From the NCBI RefSeq assembly GCF_001591605.1, contig NZ_BCVF01000020.1, positions 1 to 64,000 of the forward strand: DNA of 64,000 bases, written 5' to 3'. The notes beneath the pieces are model-generated. The model ran no database searches. It was given only the letters and a program-made list of their open reading frames with translations, and was not told where the DNA came from. Positions 46,976 to 56,475 of the stretch are shown here, one piece after another. Source of the stretch: Bacillus badius NBRC 15713 (lineage in GTDB: Bacteria; Bacillota; Bacilli; Bacillales; Domibacillaceae). The number at the start of each line of letters is the position of its first letter. The stretch's first letter is position 1. Both the position numbers and the translations under genes were made by a program.

Positions 46976-47824
46976 CTAAAATCCATTATTAAATTCATCA
47001 GGATCAGGGCCAAACCTTTCTCCTTTATTTAGGGCGTTAATGTTTTTCATATCTTCCAGAGACAACTGAAAATCAAAAAGCTCACTGTTTTCTTTAATTC
47101 GTTCCGGGTGAACAGACTTCGGAATCACGACGGTTCCGTTTTGCAGATGCCAGCGCAAAATAATTTGCGAAACAGATTTACCATGTTTTTTGGCGATATG
47201 GTTAAGCGTCGGTTCACTGGCGAGCTTGTTGCGGGCAATCGGCGACCAAGCTTCTGCGATCATGTTTTTTTCCCGGCAATACGCTCTCACTTCTTCCTGG
47301 GTCAAGTATGGATGGTTTTCAATTTGATTGACTGCCGGGGCTTCATTGCAGACAGCAAGCAGATCTTCTAGGTGATGAACCTGGAAGTTGCATACACCGA
47401 TCGCTTTGACAGCTCCTTCACTATATAATCGTTCGAATGCCCGCCATGTTTCCCGGTATTTCTCTTTCTCTCTTCCAGGCCAATGAATCAAATACAGGTC
47501 CAAATAGCTTGTTTGCAGCTTGTTCAAAGAGGTTTCAAAGGCTTTCAGCGTTTGATCATATCCTTGATCGCTGTTCCACACCTTTGTCGTAAGGAAGACT
47601 TCATCACGGCGGAGGCTGCTTTCTTTGACAGCATCACCAACGATCTGTTCATTTTCATACAGAGATGCCGTATCAATCAGCCGGTATCCCATGCGCAGTG
47701 CTGACTGAATGGCAAAGTTGGCCTCGATTTCATCCGTCATTTTGTATACGCCCAGACCTACCTGCGGCATAGCCAGTCCATTGTTTAATGTCAACGTATC
47801 CTGCAAGTTCACAGCAACTTTCAT
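46976..47824 (-). CDS. Aldo/keto reductase (YtbE/YvgN type)
   Basis: This NADPH-dependent carbonyl reductase of the AKR5-like group has 282 residues. The catalytic tetrad is recognisable: Asp and Tyr in YRLIDTASLYENE, Lys in TTKVWNS and His in LYLIHWPG. The C-terminal cofactor loop IPKSVHPERIKEN is present. Substrates are probably small aldehydes such as methylglyoxal. AAAGGAGG precedes the ATG. Confidence 0.9.
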   Translation of the reverse strand: MKVAVNLQDTLTLNNGLAMPQVGLGVYKMTDEIEANFAIQSALRMGYRLIDTASLYENEQIVGDAVKESSLRRDEVFLTTKVWNSDQGYDQTLKAFETSLNKLQTSYLDLYLIHWPGREKEKYRETWRAFERLYSEGAVKAIGVCNFQVHHLEDLLAVCNEAPAVNQIENHPYLTQEEVRAYCREKNMIAEAWSPIARNKLASEPTLNHIAKKHGKSVSQIILRWHLQNGTVVIPKSVHPERIKENSELFDFQLSLEDMKNINALNKGERFGPDPDEFNNGF

Positions 47825-48014
47825 TTTGATTCCTCCTTTCGACTTTGTTTTTATTTTACCGCCAAATAAAAGTGGAAGCGACTATTTCAATCTTAATAGC
47901 TGCTGAAATTGATAATTTTTTTCTGCCTTTTTTCGACAAACTCTTTTTTCTTCTGCTCTATTCAAGTAAAATAGTGCTGTTAGCCATTTTTTTATAATTA
48001 GGAGGCTTTTCAAA

Positions 48015-48632
48015 TTGTTTAAACAAAAGAAGGATAAATTTACTGTCTTGCTTAATTCAATTGCAGTTAATTTGAAGGAAAGTGCCAATTACTTTGCTGA
48101 CTATAAGCTACAGAACGCCAGCGACTTGAAAATCTTTTATAACGAAATGAAAACGTTCGAGACAAAAGGCGATGAATTAATTCATGAAGTCATTAAAGAA
48201 TTAAATCAGTCGTTTATCACGCCAATCGAGCGGGAAGACATTTTGGCACTTGCGATGAGCATGGATGATGTCCTTGATGGCTTAGAAGAAACAGCGGCGA
48301 TGTTTGAAATGTACTCCATCATCAATGCTGATGAATATATGGTCAAGTTCGTTGAAGCGATCCGGAGTTGTGCCGCTGAAATTGAGCGGGCTGTTGAATT
48401 GCTGGAAACGAAAAAGTTGCTATCCATCCGCGAACATGTCATTAAAATTAAAGATTATGAAACCACTTGTGACGGCGTCCGCCGCCAGTCCATTAAACAT
48501 CTCTTTGTGACAGAGAAGGATCCGATTCAGCTGATTAAGCTGAAAGAAATTTACGAGAGCTTGGAGCAAATTGCTGATTTTTGCCAGGACGTGGCTAATA
48601 CTCTGGAAACTATCATCATGAAAAACGCTTAA
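48015..48632 (+). CDS. ykaA: DUF47/PhoU-like protein YkaA, Pit accessory
   Basis: This all-helical PhoU-like protein of 205 residues (FETKGDELIHEVIKELNQSF, TPIEREDILALAMSMDDVLD) is typically encoded with Pit transporters and thought to regulate them. The start is TTG at 48015 behind GGAGG. Pit follows after 14 bases. Confidence 0.9.
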   Translation: MFKQKKDKFTVLLNSIAVNLKESANYFADYKLQNASDLKIFYNEMKTFETKGDELIHEVIKELNQSFITPIEREDILALAMSMDDVLDGLEETAAMFEMYSIINADEYMVKFVEAIRSCAAEIERAVELLETKKLLSIREHVIKIKDYETTCDGVRRQSIKHLFVTEKDPIQLIKLKEIYESLEQIADFCQDVANTLETIIMKNA

Positions 48633-48646
48633 GGAGCGCCTTATTT

Positions 48647-49645
48647 ATGGATTCTTTACTTATGATTACTGTACTGATCGTTGTTTGCGCTTTATCGTTT
48701 GATTTTATTAACGGCTTCCATGACACAGCGAATGCTATTGCTACTTCAGTTTCCACCAAAGCCTTGAAGCCGCGCCATGCTATTATTTTAGCAGCTACCA
48801 TGAACTTTTTAGGCGCCATGACTTTTACCGGAGTGGCCAAGACGATCACGAAAGATATCGTTGATCCCTTCATGCTGCAGAACGGTTCAACCGTTATCCT
48901 GGCCGCTTTAATTTCCGCTATCTTATGGAATTTAATTACGTGGTATTACGGGATTCCGAGCAGCTCTTCCCATGCCTTGATCGGTTCGATCGCCGGGGCA
49001 GCCATTGCAGCAGCCGGTGTGGGCGTTTTAAATTACGGCGGTTTCCTTAAAATCATCCAAGCGCTGATTCTTTCACCGATCATTGCTTTCATCGGCGGCT
49101 TTATTATTTACAGCATATTCAAAGTCGTCTTTAAGGACAACAACCTTCCAAAAACGAATCGCCGCTTCCGCCACTTTCAAATCGCGACGGCGGCTTTGCA
49201 GTCTTATACACATGGAACAAATGATGCCCAAAAAGCGATGGGGATCATTACTATGGCACTGATTGCCAACAACTATCAATCAACGACCGACATTCAATTT
49301 TGGGTGCAATTTTCGTGTGCGGCCGCTATGGGACTTGGAACATCCATCGGGGGCTGGAAAATCATTAAAACGGTTGGCGGAAAGATCATGAAAATCCGCC
49401 CGGTGAATGGAGTGGCAGCCGATTTAACCTCAGCCGCTATTATCTTCAGTGCAACGTTTATTCACTTGCCGGTCAGTACCACACACGTCATTTCGTCTTC
49501 CATTTTAGGGGTCGGCGCTTCCCACCGGATTCGCGGGGTCAAATGGGGAACGGCGCAGCGCATGCTGATTACGTGGGTGATTACACTGCCGATTTCTGCA
49601 GCTATTGCCGGCTTAACTTATTTTATTCTTAATTTGTTCCTATAA
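48647..49645 (+). CDS. pit: Low-affinity inorganic phosphate transporter Pit
   Basis: This PiT-family symporter takes up metal-phosphate complexes. It has 332 residues, about ten hydrophobic segments, and both PiT signature repeats: FDFINGFHDTANAIATSVST near the N-terminus and QSYTHGTNDAQKAMGI in the middle. It is co-transcribed with ykaA and ends in a strong terminator. Confidence 0.92.
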   Translation: MDSLLMITVLIVVCALSFDFINGFHDTANAIATSVSTKALKPRHAIILAATMNFLGAMTFTGVAKTITKDIVDPFMLQNGSTVILAALISAILWNLITWYYGIPSSSSHALIGSIAGAAIAAAGVGVLNYGGFLKIIQALILSPIIAFIGGFIIYSIFKVVFKDNNLPKTNRRFRHFQIATAALQSYTHGTNDAQKAMGIITMALIANNYQSTTDIQFWVQFSCAAAMGLGTSIGGWKIIKTVGGKIMKIRPVNGVAADLTSAAIIFSATFIHLPVSTTHVISSSILGVGASHRIRGVKWGTAQRMLITWVITLPISAAIAGLTYFILNLFL

Positions 49646-49685
49646 AAAAGCTGTTCCGCAATCAGATTGCGGGACAGCTTTTTTT
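49644..49685. terminator. Bidirectional terminator after pit
   Basis: A-tract, GCTGTTCCGCAAT, AGATT, GCGGGACAGC and T-tract form a long hairpin that overlaps the pit stop codon and also faces the small minus-strand gene. Confidence 0.85.
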
Positions 49686-49709
49686 AACTGACTGCATTAA
49701 AGCCTCTTA

Positions 49710-49805
49710 TTAGAGCACGTATTTCCTCAATATATTTAAAAATAAAACCAAAGCGATGACAAACATTAAAATAATCAGTATCTTTTCTTGCTTGCTTCCA
49801 GGCAT
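49710..49805 (-). CDS. 31-residue single-helix membrane protein
   Basis: A short frame MPGSKQEKIL ... LRKYVL has one central hydrophobic helix and basic residues at both ends. A strong AAAGGAGAAG lies just before the ATG. Size, helix and ribosome binding site suggest a real small membrane protein. No family recognised. Confidence 0.55.
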   Translation of the reverse strand: MPGSKQEKILIILMFVIALVLFLNILRKYVL

Positions 49806-49986
49806 AGGTCTTCTCCTTTCCGATGTCCTTTCTTTACACGGTGCGCCCGCTATTAATTCTATCTTAACCGGATATCCCGCCCAGCTCAATGAAAACGCTG
49901 AAAGGCTTTCGCTTGCCTGCCGCCCCTGCTGAAGACTTGACGGTTAAAAAGCGGGGGCTTTCTATTTTCCTATTGCATCAGGTTAT

Positions 49987-50031
49987 CAAAACGAATATTA
50001 TATTAAGTGTGGTTTTTAATGTTCGTATTTT
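49987..50031. promoter_or_regulatory. PurR operator-like pair upstream of pbuO
   Basis: Two PurBox-like cores in inverted orientation, CGAATATT (49992-49999) and AATGTTCG (50018-50025, reading CGAACATT on the other strand), lie 18 bases apart, close to the PurR arrangement. A TATATT-like -10 lies between them. No purine aptamer is present here. Confidence 0.55.
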
Positions 50032-50042
50032 GGAGGTTTCCA

Positions 50043-51341
50043 ATGTTTAAATTACAGGAAAATGGAACAAATACAAAAAAAGAAATTATCGCTGGTTTGA
50101 CGACCTTTTTAACAATGGTTTATATCGTTGTTGTTAACCCGATTATCCTGAAAGATGCGGGAGTGCCATTTGATCAAGTCTTTACTGCTACGATCATCGC
50201 TACTGTCATTGGTACGCTATGGATGGCTCTGATGGCCAACTATCCGATCGCGATCGCTCCCGGAATGGGGATGAATGCTTACTTCGCTTACTCTGTTGTC
50301 GGCTCTCATACTGACATTACGTATGCAACTGCTTTCTCTGCTGTTTTCGTGGCCGGACTGATCTTTATTGCTTTATCTCTTACGCCTTTCCGTGAAAAAT
50401 TAATTATTGCGATTCCTGATAACTTGAAGCACGGCATTACAGCGGGAATCGGACTGTTTATTGCCTTTATCGGCCTGCGCCAGACTGGATTGATTGCGGA
50501 CCACCCGCAGAACTTAGTTAAGCTTGGTGATCTGCATAGCCCTGAAGCGATCTTAGCTCTAGCGGGACTGGCCATTACGATTGTATTGATGGTATTAAGG
50601 GTCAATGGTGCATTGTTTATTGGCATGCTGGTTACAAGTATCATCGCTTACTTTACCGGCCAGCTGAAAATCACCAAAGTGATCGAAGCACCCTCTCTGC
50701 CTGAAGGACTCATTATCTCCAACCCGCTGGCTGCTATCGGCGATGTGATCCAGCATGACTTATATGCGGTCGTATTTTCCTTCTTGCTGGTGACGATTTT
50801 TGATACAACCGGGACGATGATTGCTGTCGCCCAGCAAGCTGGATTGATGAAGGGCAAAACACTGCCTCGCGCGCGCCAGGCGCTTCTAGCCGATTCTGTT
50901 GCCGCGACTGCCGGTTCCATCTTCGGTACAAGTCCGACAAGCGCTTATATTGAATCCTCTACAGGAGTTGCTGCCGGAGGACGGACAGGTCTTACGACAG
51001 TTGTTGTGGCCGCACTGTTTGTGGTGGCCGCCTTCTTCGGGCCGCTCGTCAGTGCGGTATCAGGCTTGCCGGCAATTACGGCTCCGGCCCTTATTATTGT
51101 TGGCTGCTTAATGATGGAAAGTGTGGCCAAAATCACTTGGAACGAACTTGATGAAGCATTCCCGGCATTTTTAATTATTTTGAGCATGCCTTTAACGTCC
51201 AGTATCGCCACGGGTATCGCCCTTGGATTTATCTCCTATCCGCTGTTGAAGGTCGTCCGCGGAAAATTCCGTGAAGTGCATGTGCTTGTTTATATCTTTG
51301 CCATTCTGTTCTTTTATCAGCTGGCCTTTTTGCCTCACTAA
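50043..51341 (+). CDS. pbuO: Guanine/hypoxanthine permease, PbuO-like (NCS2/AzgA family)
   Basis: This is the second purine permease of the window, with 432 residues and about twelve to fourteen hydrophobic segments. It begins MFKLQENGTNTKKEIIAGLT; APGMGMNAYFAYSVVG and SSTGVAAGGRTGLTT are family motifs. It is paralogous to the PbuG-like protein at 39-40 kb. I chose ATG at 50043 because TTGGAGG stands before it. Control is probably by PurR. Confidence 0.85.
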   Translation: MFKLQENGTNTKKEIIAGLTTFLTMVYIVVVNPIILKDAGVPFDQVFTATIIATVIGTLWMALMANYPIAIAPGMGMNAYFAYSVVGSHTDITYATAFSAVFVAGLIFIALSLTPFREKLIIAIPDNLKHGITAGIGLFIAFIGLRQTGLIADHPQNLVKLGDLHSPEAILALAGLAITIVLMVLRVNGALFIGMLVTSIIAYFTGQLKITKVIEAPSLPEGLIISNPLAAIGDVIQHDLYAVVFSFLLVTIFDTTGTMIAVAQQAGLMKGKTLPRARQALLADSVAATAGSIFGTSPTSAYIESSTGVAAGGRTGLTTVVVAALFVVAAFFGPLVSAVSGLPAITAPALIIVGCLMMESVAKITWNELDEAFPAFLIILSMPLTSSIATGIALGFISYPLLKVVRGKFREVHVLVYIFAILFFYQLAFLPH

Positions 51342-51391
51342 TATCAAGGATAGAATGAGAAAAGAAGAAGCCGAAATTTGGCTTCTTCTCG

Positions 51392-51439
51392 GGCTTCAGA
51401 CAAACTCGCTGATAAGGGAGCGGGTCTGAGGCCTTTTTT
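51392..51439 (+). terminator. Terminator of pbuO
   Basis: GGCTTCAGAC (51392-51401) pairs with GTCTGAGGCC (51424-51433), followed by TTTTTT. A 10-bp hairpin (51363-51389) lies just before it. Confidence 0.75.
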
Positions 51440-51546
51440 ATTTAGCTTGTGAATGGGAACAGCTGCTTTCCATTCCAGGCGTTTCGCTTTCCAAGAGTGA
51501 AAAAAGCAGGCCACCTGGGCTTGGCAGAGCGCGAAAATGCCGGCTT

Positions 51547-52680
51547 TTAAGGCTTCAATACCACTTTTATACACTCATCTTCATGATCGTTAAAAATCTG
51601 ATAAGCGAGCGGTGCTTGATCAAGCGGCATAATATGAGTAATAATTTCTGCCGGATTCAATTCATTGGCCGTGATTTTCTCAAATAATTCAGGCATATAA
51701 TGAATCACCGGGGCCTGTCCCATTTTCAGTGTCACATTTCTTTCAAAGAAGTTGCCGAGCGGAAACATATTGTACATTAAGCCATATACGCCTGTCAGCT
51801 GAACGGTGCCGAATTTTCTGACCGCATCTTTGGCCATATTGATGGCGCTTAAAGTGCCTCCCTGCAGCTTCAGCTTTTGTTCAATCTTCTCAATCGCCGA
51901 TTTCTTTCCATCCATGCCGACGCAATCAATGACCACATCTGCTCCGCCATTCGTTACTTCCTTCAAGTGCTTTCCCATTTCAGGATACTCGGAAAAATTA
52001 TACGCTTCCACATTGTTCATTTTTTTGGCAAGCTCCAAGCGGTAAGGCAGATAATCAACGGCAATGACCCGCTTCGCTCCTTTCATCCAGGCAAACTTTT
52101 GAGCCATCAATCCGACAGGACCGCTCCCGAGCACAACGACAGTATCACCAGGCTTCATGCCGGAATGCTCGATGCTCCAATAAGCTGTCGGCAGAACGTC
52201 GGACATAAATAGCAGGGCCTCGTCCTCCAGTTCACATGATTCCGGCACGACAAACGGCATGAAGTTTCCGAAACGCACCCGCAAATACTCTGCCTGGCCG
52301 CCCGGGTGATCGCCATATTGCTCTGTATAGCCAAAGTATCCTCCTGTATCCTTATGCGGGTTGGAGTTGTCACATTGGCTTTCCATATCATGCTCACAGT
52401 AATAGCAATGCCCGCAAGCGACATTAAACGGCAAGACGACTCTGTCCCCTTTTTTCACCCTGGTCACATCCGGGCCGACCTCCTCAACGATCCCCATTGG
52501 TTCATGGCCAATAATATATCCCGGACGCAGCGGCATATTTCCTTGATAAAGATGCAAATCTGATCCGCAAATCGCTGTTGATGTAATTCGGACAATCACA
52601 TCATCTTTTTTCTTCAAAACGGGGTCTTCTACAGTTTTCACTTGTACATCTTTCGCTCCTTGGTACGTGACAGCTTTCAT
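51547..52680 (-). CDS. adhB: Zinc-dependent alcohol dehydrogenase (formaldehyde dehydrogenase-like, AdhB type)
   Basis: This medium-chain dehydrogenase has 377 residues. Catalytic zinc ligands are in AICGSDLHLY and GHEPMGIVEEVG. Structural-zinc cysteines are in ACGHCYYCEHDMESQC. NAD binding uses VVLGSGPVGLMAQ. The insert after the structural-zinc region and the close resemblance to B. subtilis AdhB suggest glutathione-independent aldehyde or formaldehyde oxidation. ATG at 52680 follows AAGGAGGG. Confidence 0.88.
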   Translation of the reverse strand: MKAVTYQGAKDVQVKTVEDPVLKKKDDVIVRITSTAICGSDLHLYQGNMPLRPGYIIGHEPMGIVEEVGPDVTRVKKGDRVVLPFNVACGHCYYCEHDMESQCDNSNPHKDTGGYFGYTEQYGDHPGGQAEYLRVRFGNFMPFVVPESCELEDEALLFMSDVLPTAYWSIEHSGMKPGDTVVVLGSGPVGLMAQKFAWMKGAKRVIAVDYLPYRLELAKKMNNVEAYNFSEYPEMGKHLKEVTNGGADVVIDCVGMDGKKSAIEKIEQKLKLQGGTLSAINMAKDAVRKFGTVQLTGVYGLMYNMFPLGNFFERNVTLKMGQAPVIHYMPELFEKITANELNPAEIITHIMPLDQAPLAYQIFNDHEDECIKVVLKP

Positions 52681-52756
52681 AGGCACCCTCCTTCTGATCG
52701 GCTTCTTCGTCCTATACCCGGTGACCGCTTGCTAATAACTTGCTTCTTTCTCTATG

Positions 52757-52888
52757 TTACGAATCCGAACGGGCCGTCGGCTTGTCGACTTCACGCTGCG
52801 GTTCAATATCTTCCCCGCGCTTTTTCTTTTCCTTTTGTTCAATAGACAGATTTTCCCGTTCTTGATAGTTGCTATCCTTCTTATTCAT
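52757..52888 (-). CDS. Small highly charged protein, 43 aa
   Basis: The frame MNKKDSNYQERENLS ... PTARSDS is almost entirely polar and probably disordered. AAAAGGAGCG lies 10 bases before its ATG at 52888. It is upstream of adhB on the same strand (76 bases apart). No family recognised. Confidence 0.45.
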   Translation of the reverse strand: MNKKDSNYQERENLSIEQKEKKKRGEDIEPQREVDKPTARSDS

Positions 52889-52948
52889 TTAGCCATCGCT
52901 CCTTTTGTTTGCTCTTTTTATTTATTTCCTGATCAAGGCGAACTAAAC

Positions 52949-52995
52949 AAAAAAAAGTACCTTATTGAACAAGAAGCTTTGCTTCAATAAGGTAC
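52949..52995 (-). terminator. Terminator of yhbH
   Basis: Perfect 13-bp arms GTACCTTATTGAA and TTCAATAAGGTAC are followed on the minus strand by eight T residues. Confidence 0.9.
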
Positions 52996-53001
52996 CTTCG
53001 T

Positions 53002-54138
53002 TTATTCTTCTTTTCCGAAGAAGCTTTTCATTGCATAAAAGACATCTGCTTTTTGCCTTAAAATATAATGCCTGAACTTGTTGTCTTTAATATTTTTATA
53101 AGAGTTCATCAGCGTGCTGTTACGATTGTATTGATTGACTTCGCCATAGCCAAACATATTGGATTTAGCCATTAATTCATCTACAAGCTTGACACAGCGC
53201 AAGTTATCAGAAGATAAATTATCGCCATCTGAAAAGTGAAACGGATAGATATTGTAGCGGACCGGATCATATTTCTCTTCGATCAGCTCCAATGCCATGC
53301 GATAGGCGGATGAACAGATGGTTCCCCCGCTTTCTCCTTTAGAAAAGAAATGCTCCTCACTGACTACTTTGGCCTCGGTATGATGGGCAATAAATTCAAT
53401 ATCTACTGTTTCGTATTTTGTCCGCAAAAAGCGGACCATCCAGAAAAAGAAGCTTCTGGCCATATATTTCTCCCAGACCCCCATAGAGCCGCTCGTATCC
53501 ATCATTGCCAGAATCACCGCTTTGGACTCCGGCTTCTCTATTTCCGTCCATGTTCGAAATTTTAAATCCTCAGGCAAAATCGGGTGGAATTTCGCTTCAC
53601 CCGTCAAAGCATTCCGCTTATAGGCAGACAGCAGCGTCTTCTTTTTATCAACGTTGCCCATTAACCCAGTTTTCCGAATGTCGTTATATTCTATATCTTC
53701 AACAGTAAAGGGCGCCTCCTCTTTTTGTTTTAAGTTAGGCAGTGCCAGTTCACTGAAGAAGGCTTTTTCTAAATCCATAAAGGAAACTTCTGCTTCATAG
53801 TAATCTTCTCCGGCTTGATCGCCTGGACTGCTTCCTTTTCCCGGGCCATCGGCAGGGCTGCCGTCGCGGGCGATAACATCCCCTACTTGACTGTCGCCGT
53901 CCCCCTGCCCCACATGCTTGTTTTTGTCATAGTTATATCGGATTTTATATTCTTCAATCGAGCGAATCGGAATTTTGATGACTTCATCGCCATTTGACAT
54001 GATGATGCTTTCTTCCGTCACCAAATCAGGCAAGTTCTTTTTTATGGCATCCTGCACTTTTTCTTTGTGCCGTTCTTGATCATCAAATCCTTTGCGGTGA
54101 AGAGACCAATTTTCGCGGGATACATGATGCTCACTCAT
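53002..54138 (-). CDS. yhbH: Sporulation protein YhbH (DUF444)
   Basis: This 378-residue DUF444 protein has a von Willebrand A-like core with a metal-site motif ([12 protein letters not shown]). Glycine/Asp/Ser-rich sequence follows the N-terminal third. YhbH-type genes are linked to prkA and spoVR across many bacteria. It lies 114 bases downstream of prkA and probably shares its transcript. Confidence 0.92.
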   Translation of the reverse strand: MSEHHVSRENWSLHRKGFDDQERHKEKVQDAIKKNLPDLVTEESIIMSNGDEVIKIPIRSIEEYKIRYNYDKNKHVGQGDGDSQVGDVIARDGSPADGPGKGSSPGDQAGEDYYEAEVSFMDLEKAFFSELALPNLKQKEEAPFTVEDIEYNDIRKTGLMGNVDKKKTLLSAYKRNALTGEAKFHPILPEDLKFRTWTEIEKPESKAVILAMMDTSGSMGVWEKYMARSFFFWMVRFLRTKYETVDIEFIAHHTEAKVVSEEHFFSKGESGGTICSSAYRMALELIEEKYDPVRYNIYPFHFSDGDNLSSDNLRCVKLVDELMAKSNMFGYGEVNQYNRNSTLMNSYKNIKDNKFRHYILRQKADVFYAMKSFFGKEE

Positions 54139-54252
54139 CTCCTATCCTCTCTCCTTTCCTTCATTTTATTGTATGCCTGCCAGGGTGCAGTTGTACGAAC
54201 GTTGCCATCGAAAAAGGAAAAAAGAGGGCGGCCCAAAAGGCTGCCTCTTCTC

Positions 54253-56148
54253 CTATCTGTTCAGCAGGCTGCCCACATAGCGCAGCAGGTCATTGGCTGA
54301 TACAGAATTATAACCGTAATCATCAATTAAGCGGGCCACCACTTCGTTAATCTTCTTCAATTGCTGTTCATCAGGAGTTTTTGTGGAAGTGGTAATTTTG
54401 ACAATATCCTTCAAGTCAGCAAACAGCTTTTTCTGAATGGCTTCCCGAAGGCGGTCATGAGAATGGTAGTCGAATCGCTTTCCTTTTCGGGCATATGCGG
54501 AAATTCTGATTAATATTTCTTCCCGGAATGCTTTCTTGGCGTTTTCAGAAATGCCAATTTGCTCTTCAATGGAGCGCATTAGCTTTTCATCCGGATTGAT
54601 TTCTTCTCCTGTCAGCGGATCACGCATTTTTGATTTATTGCAGTACGCCTCCACGTTGTCTAAATAATTGTCCATTAACGTTTTGGCTGATTCTTCATAT
54701 GAATAAACGAATGCTTTCTGCACTTCTTTCTTGGCAATATTGTCGTATTCTTTTCTGGCGACAGAAATAAAGTTCAAATACTTTTCTCTCTGTTCGTTTG
54801 AAATAGACGGATGCTGATCGAGTCCCTCTTTCAGGGAGCGGAGAACATCAAGCGCATTAATGGAAGCTACCTCTTTACGAATGATTGTAGATGAAATGCG
54901 GTTAATGACATACCGTGGATCAATGCCGCTCATCCCTTCATCCTGGTACTCCTTTTTCAGCTGGTCGACATCGGCGGAGTTATATCCTTCTACACTTTCT
55001 CCGTCATATAGCCTCATTTTTTTGACAAGGTCAATGTCGCCGCGCTTCGGCTCCTTCAAGCGAGTTAAAATCGTGAACATGGCAGCCACTTTCAGCGTAT
55101 GCGGCGCGATATGGACATCGGACACATCACTTTCACGAATCATTTTCTCATAGATTTTCTCTTCTTCCGACAGCTTTAAATTATACGGAATCGGCATAAC
55201 AATGATCCGGGAGTGAAGCGCTTCGTTCTTTTTGTTGGAAATGAATGAACGGTATTCTGTTTCATTCGTATGGGCCACAATTAATTCATCGGCGGAAATA
55301 AGAGCGAATCTTCCTGCTTTAAAGTTGCCTTCCTGGGTTAAGGAAAGTAAATGCCACAAGAACTTTTCATCGCATTTCAGCATCTCCTGAAACTCCATAA
55401 GCCCGCGGTTGGCTTTGTTCAATTCCCCGTCAAACCGGTAAGCGCGCGGATCAGATTCCGAACCGTACTCGGCGATCGTCGAGAAATCGATGCTGCCTGT
55501 CAGATCGGCAATATCCTGAGATTTCGGATCGGATGGACTAAACGTGCCGACCCCTACCCGCTTATCCTCTGAGAAAAAGATTCTCTCCACCATTACATCT
55601 TCAATCCGTCCATTGTACTCTTCCTGCAATCTCATCATGTTTAACGGCGACAGGTTGCCTTCAATGCGGATGCCATATTCCTCATGGAAATCTCCCCGTA
55701 AATGTTCCGGGATTAGATGGAGAGGATCTTCATGCATCGGACAGCCTTTAATCGCATAAACAGCGCCTCGCTCTGTTCTTGAATAAGCCTCCATTCCTTT
55801 TTTCAAGATAGCCACGAGCGTGGATTTCCCGCCGCTGACCGGCCCCATCAGCAATAAAATTCGCTTGCGCACATCCAGCCGTTTGGCTGCAGGGTGGAAA
55901 TATTCTTCTACGAGGCGCTCCAGTGCCTCTTCCAGCCCATAAAGCTCGGAGCTGAAAAAGCTGTATGTTTTGGCGCCATTTTCTGTTTCAATTCCTTTGT
56001 CTTTAATCATATGGTAAATTCTAGAATGAGCTGACTGAGCTACCCAAGGCTTTTGTTTGACGATGTCCAGGTATTCCGCAAAAGTGCCTTCCCACTTTAA
56101 TTTTTCTTCTTCTTCACGGTATTGTTCGACTTTTTTTAAGATATCCAT
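54253..56148 (-). CDS. prkA: Serine protein kinase PrkA
   Basis: PrkA has an N-terminal AAA+-like domain with Walker A GPVSGGKST (102-110) and a C-terminal kinase-like region; 631 residues, the same as B. subtilis PrkA. In Bacillus it is made in the mother cell during sporulation, and ATP-dependent protease activity has also been proposed for it. GGGAGG precedes the ATG; a candidate sigma-E promoter lies upstream. Confidence 0.95.
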   Translation of the reverse strand: MDILKKVEQYREEEEKLKWEGTFAEYLDIVKQKPWVAQSAHSRIYHMIKDKGIETENGAKTYSFFSSELYGLEEALERLVEEYFHPAAKRLDVRKRILLLMGPVSGGKSTLVAILKKGMEAYSRTERGAVYAIKGCPMHEDPLHLIPEHLRGDFHEEYGIRIEGNLSPLNMMRLQEEYNGRIEDVMVERIFFSEDKRVGVGTFSPSDPKSQDIADLTGSIDFSTIAEYGSESDPRAYRFDGELNKANRGLMEFQEMLKCDEKFLWHLLSLTQEGNFKAGRFALISADELIVAHTNETEYRSFISNKKNEALHSRIIVMPIPYNLKLSEEEKIYEKMIRESDVSDVHIAPHTLKVAAMFTILTRLKEPKRGDIDLVKKMRLYDGESVEGYNSADVDQLKKEYQDEGMSGIDPRYVINRISSTIIRKEVASINALDVLRSLKEGLDQHPSISNEQREKYLNFISVARKEYDNIAKKEVQKAFVYSYEESAKTLMDNYLDNVEAYCNKSKMRDPLTGEEINPDEKLMRSIEEQIGISENAKKAFREEILIRISAYARKGKRFDYHSHDRLREAIQKKLFADLKDIVKITTSTKTPDEQQLKKINEVVARLIDDYGYNSVSANDLLRYVGSLLNR

Positions 56149-56189
56149 ATAGACCTCCCGCTTTTGCGTAATTAGAGAACGATTACTAA

Positions 56190-56218
56190 ATCCTATGCCC
56201 GTACATCTCTTAACATGC
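56190..56218 (-). promoter_or_regulatory. Candidate sigma-E promoter of prkA
   Basis: On the minus strand CATAGGAT (56190-56197) fits the sigma-E -10 pattern CATAnnnT, and GCATGTTA stands 13 bases upstream as a partial -35. The predicted start is about 35 bases before prkA. Confidence 0.4.
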
Positions 56219-56343
56219 TAATGAAAAAGCGGAATCATAGATTGTCCTTAATTTGAAAGAAGTTGGCGTTTTCTTTGCAGGTGCTTTCAGCTATAATAAA
56301 AATAGTGTGCAGGAAAAGACTTCTTAAGAAAGGGGTACGAAAA

Positions 56344-56430
56344 ATGAATCTATTACTCATTTTAGGCGTGATCGTTGCCTTCCTTGCCGCAATCTTCACT
56401 GCTGGATACGAAGATAAACCAGGTGCCTAA
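56344..56430 (+). CDS. 28-residue single-helix membrane protein
   Basis: The frame MNLLLILGVIVAFLAAIFTA plus GYEDKPGA is one hydrophobic helix with a short polar tail. AAAGGGG precedes the ATG, a TATAAT box lies at about 56293-56298, and a strong terminator follows, so it looks like a complete small gene. No family recognised. Confidence 0.6.
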   Translation: MNLLLILGVIVAFLAAIFTAGYEDKPGA

Positions 56431-56440
56431 TGAACACAAA

Positions 56441-56474
56441 AAAAAGCACTGCAGCCGGGCTGCAGTGCTTTTTT
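56441..56474. terminator. Bidirectional terminator between the 28-residue gene and trmL
   Basis: 15-bp arms (AAAAAGCACTGCAGC and its complement) with a 3-base loop are T-rich at both ends. Confidence 0.9.
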
Positions 56475-56475
56475 C

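Noticed and set aside
49806-50042. A second purine riboswitch upstream of pbuO
   Set aside because: None of the aptamer core segments is present; only PurBox-like sequences were found.
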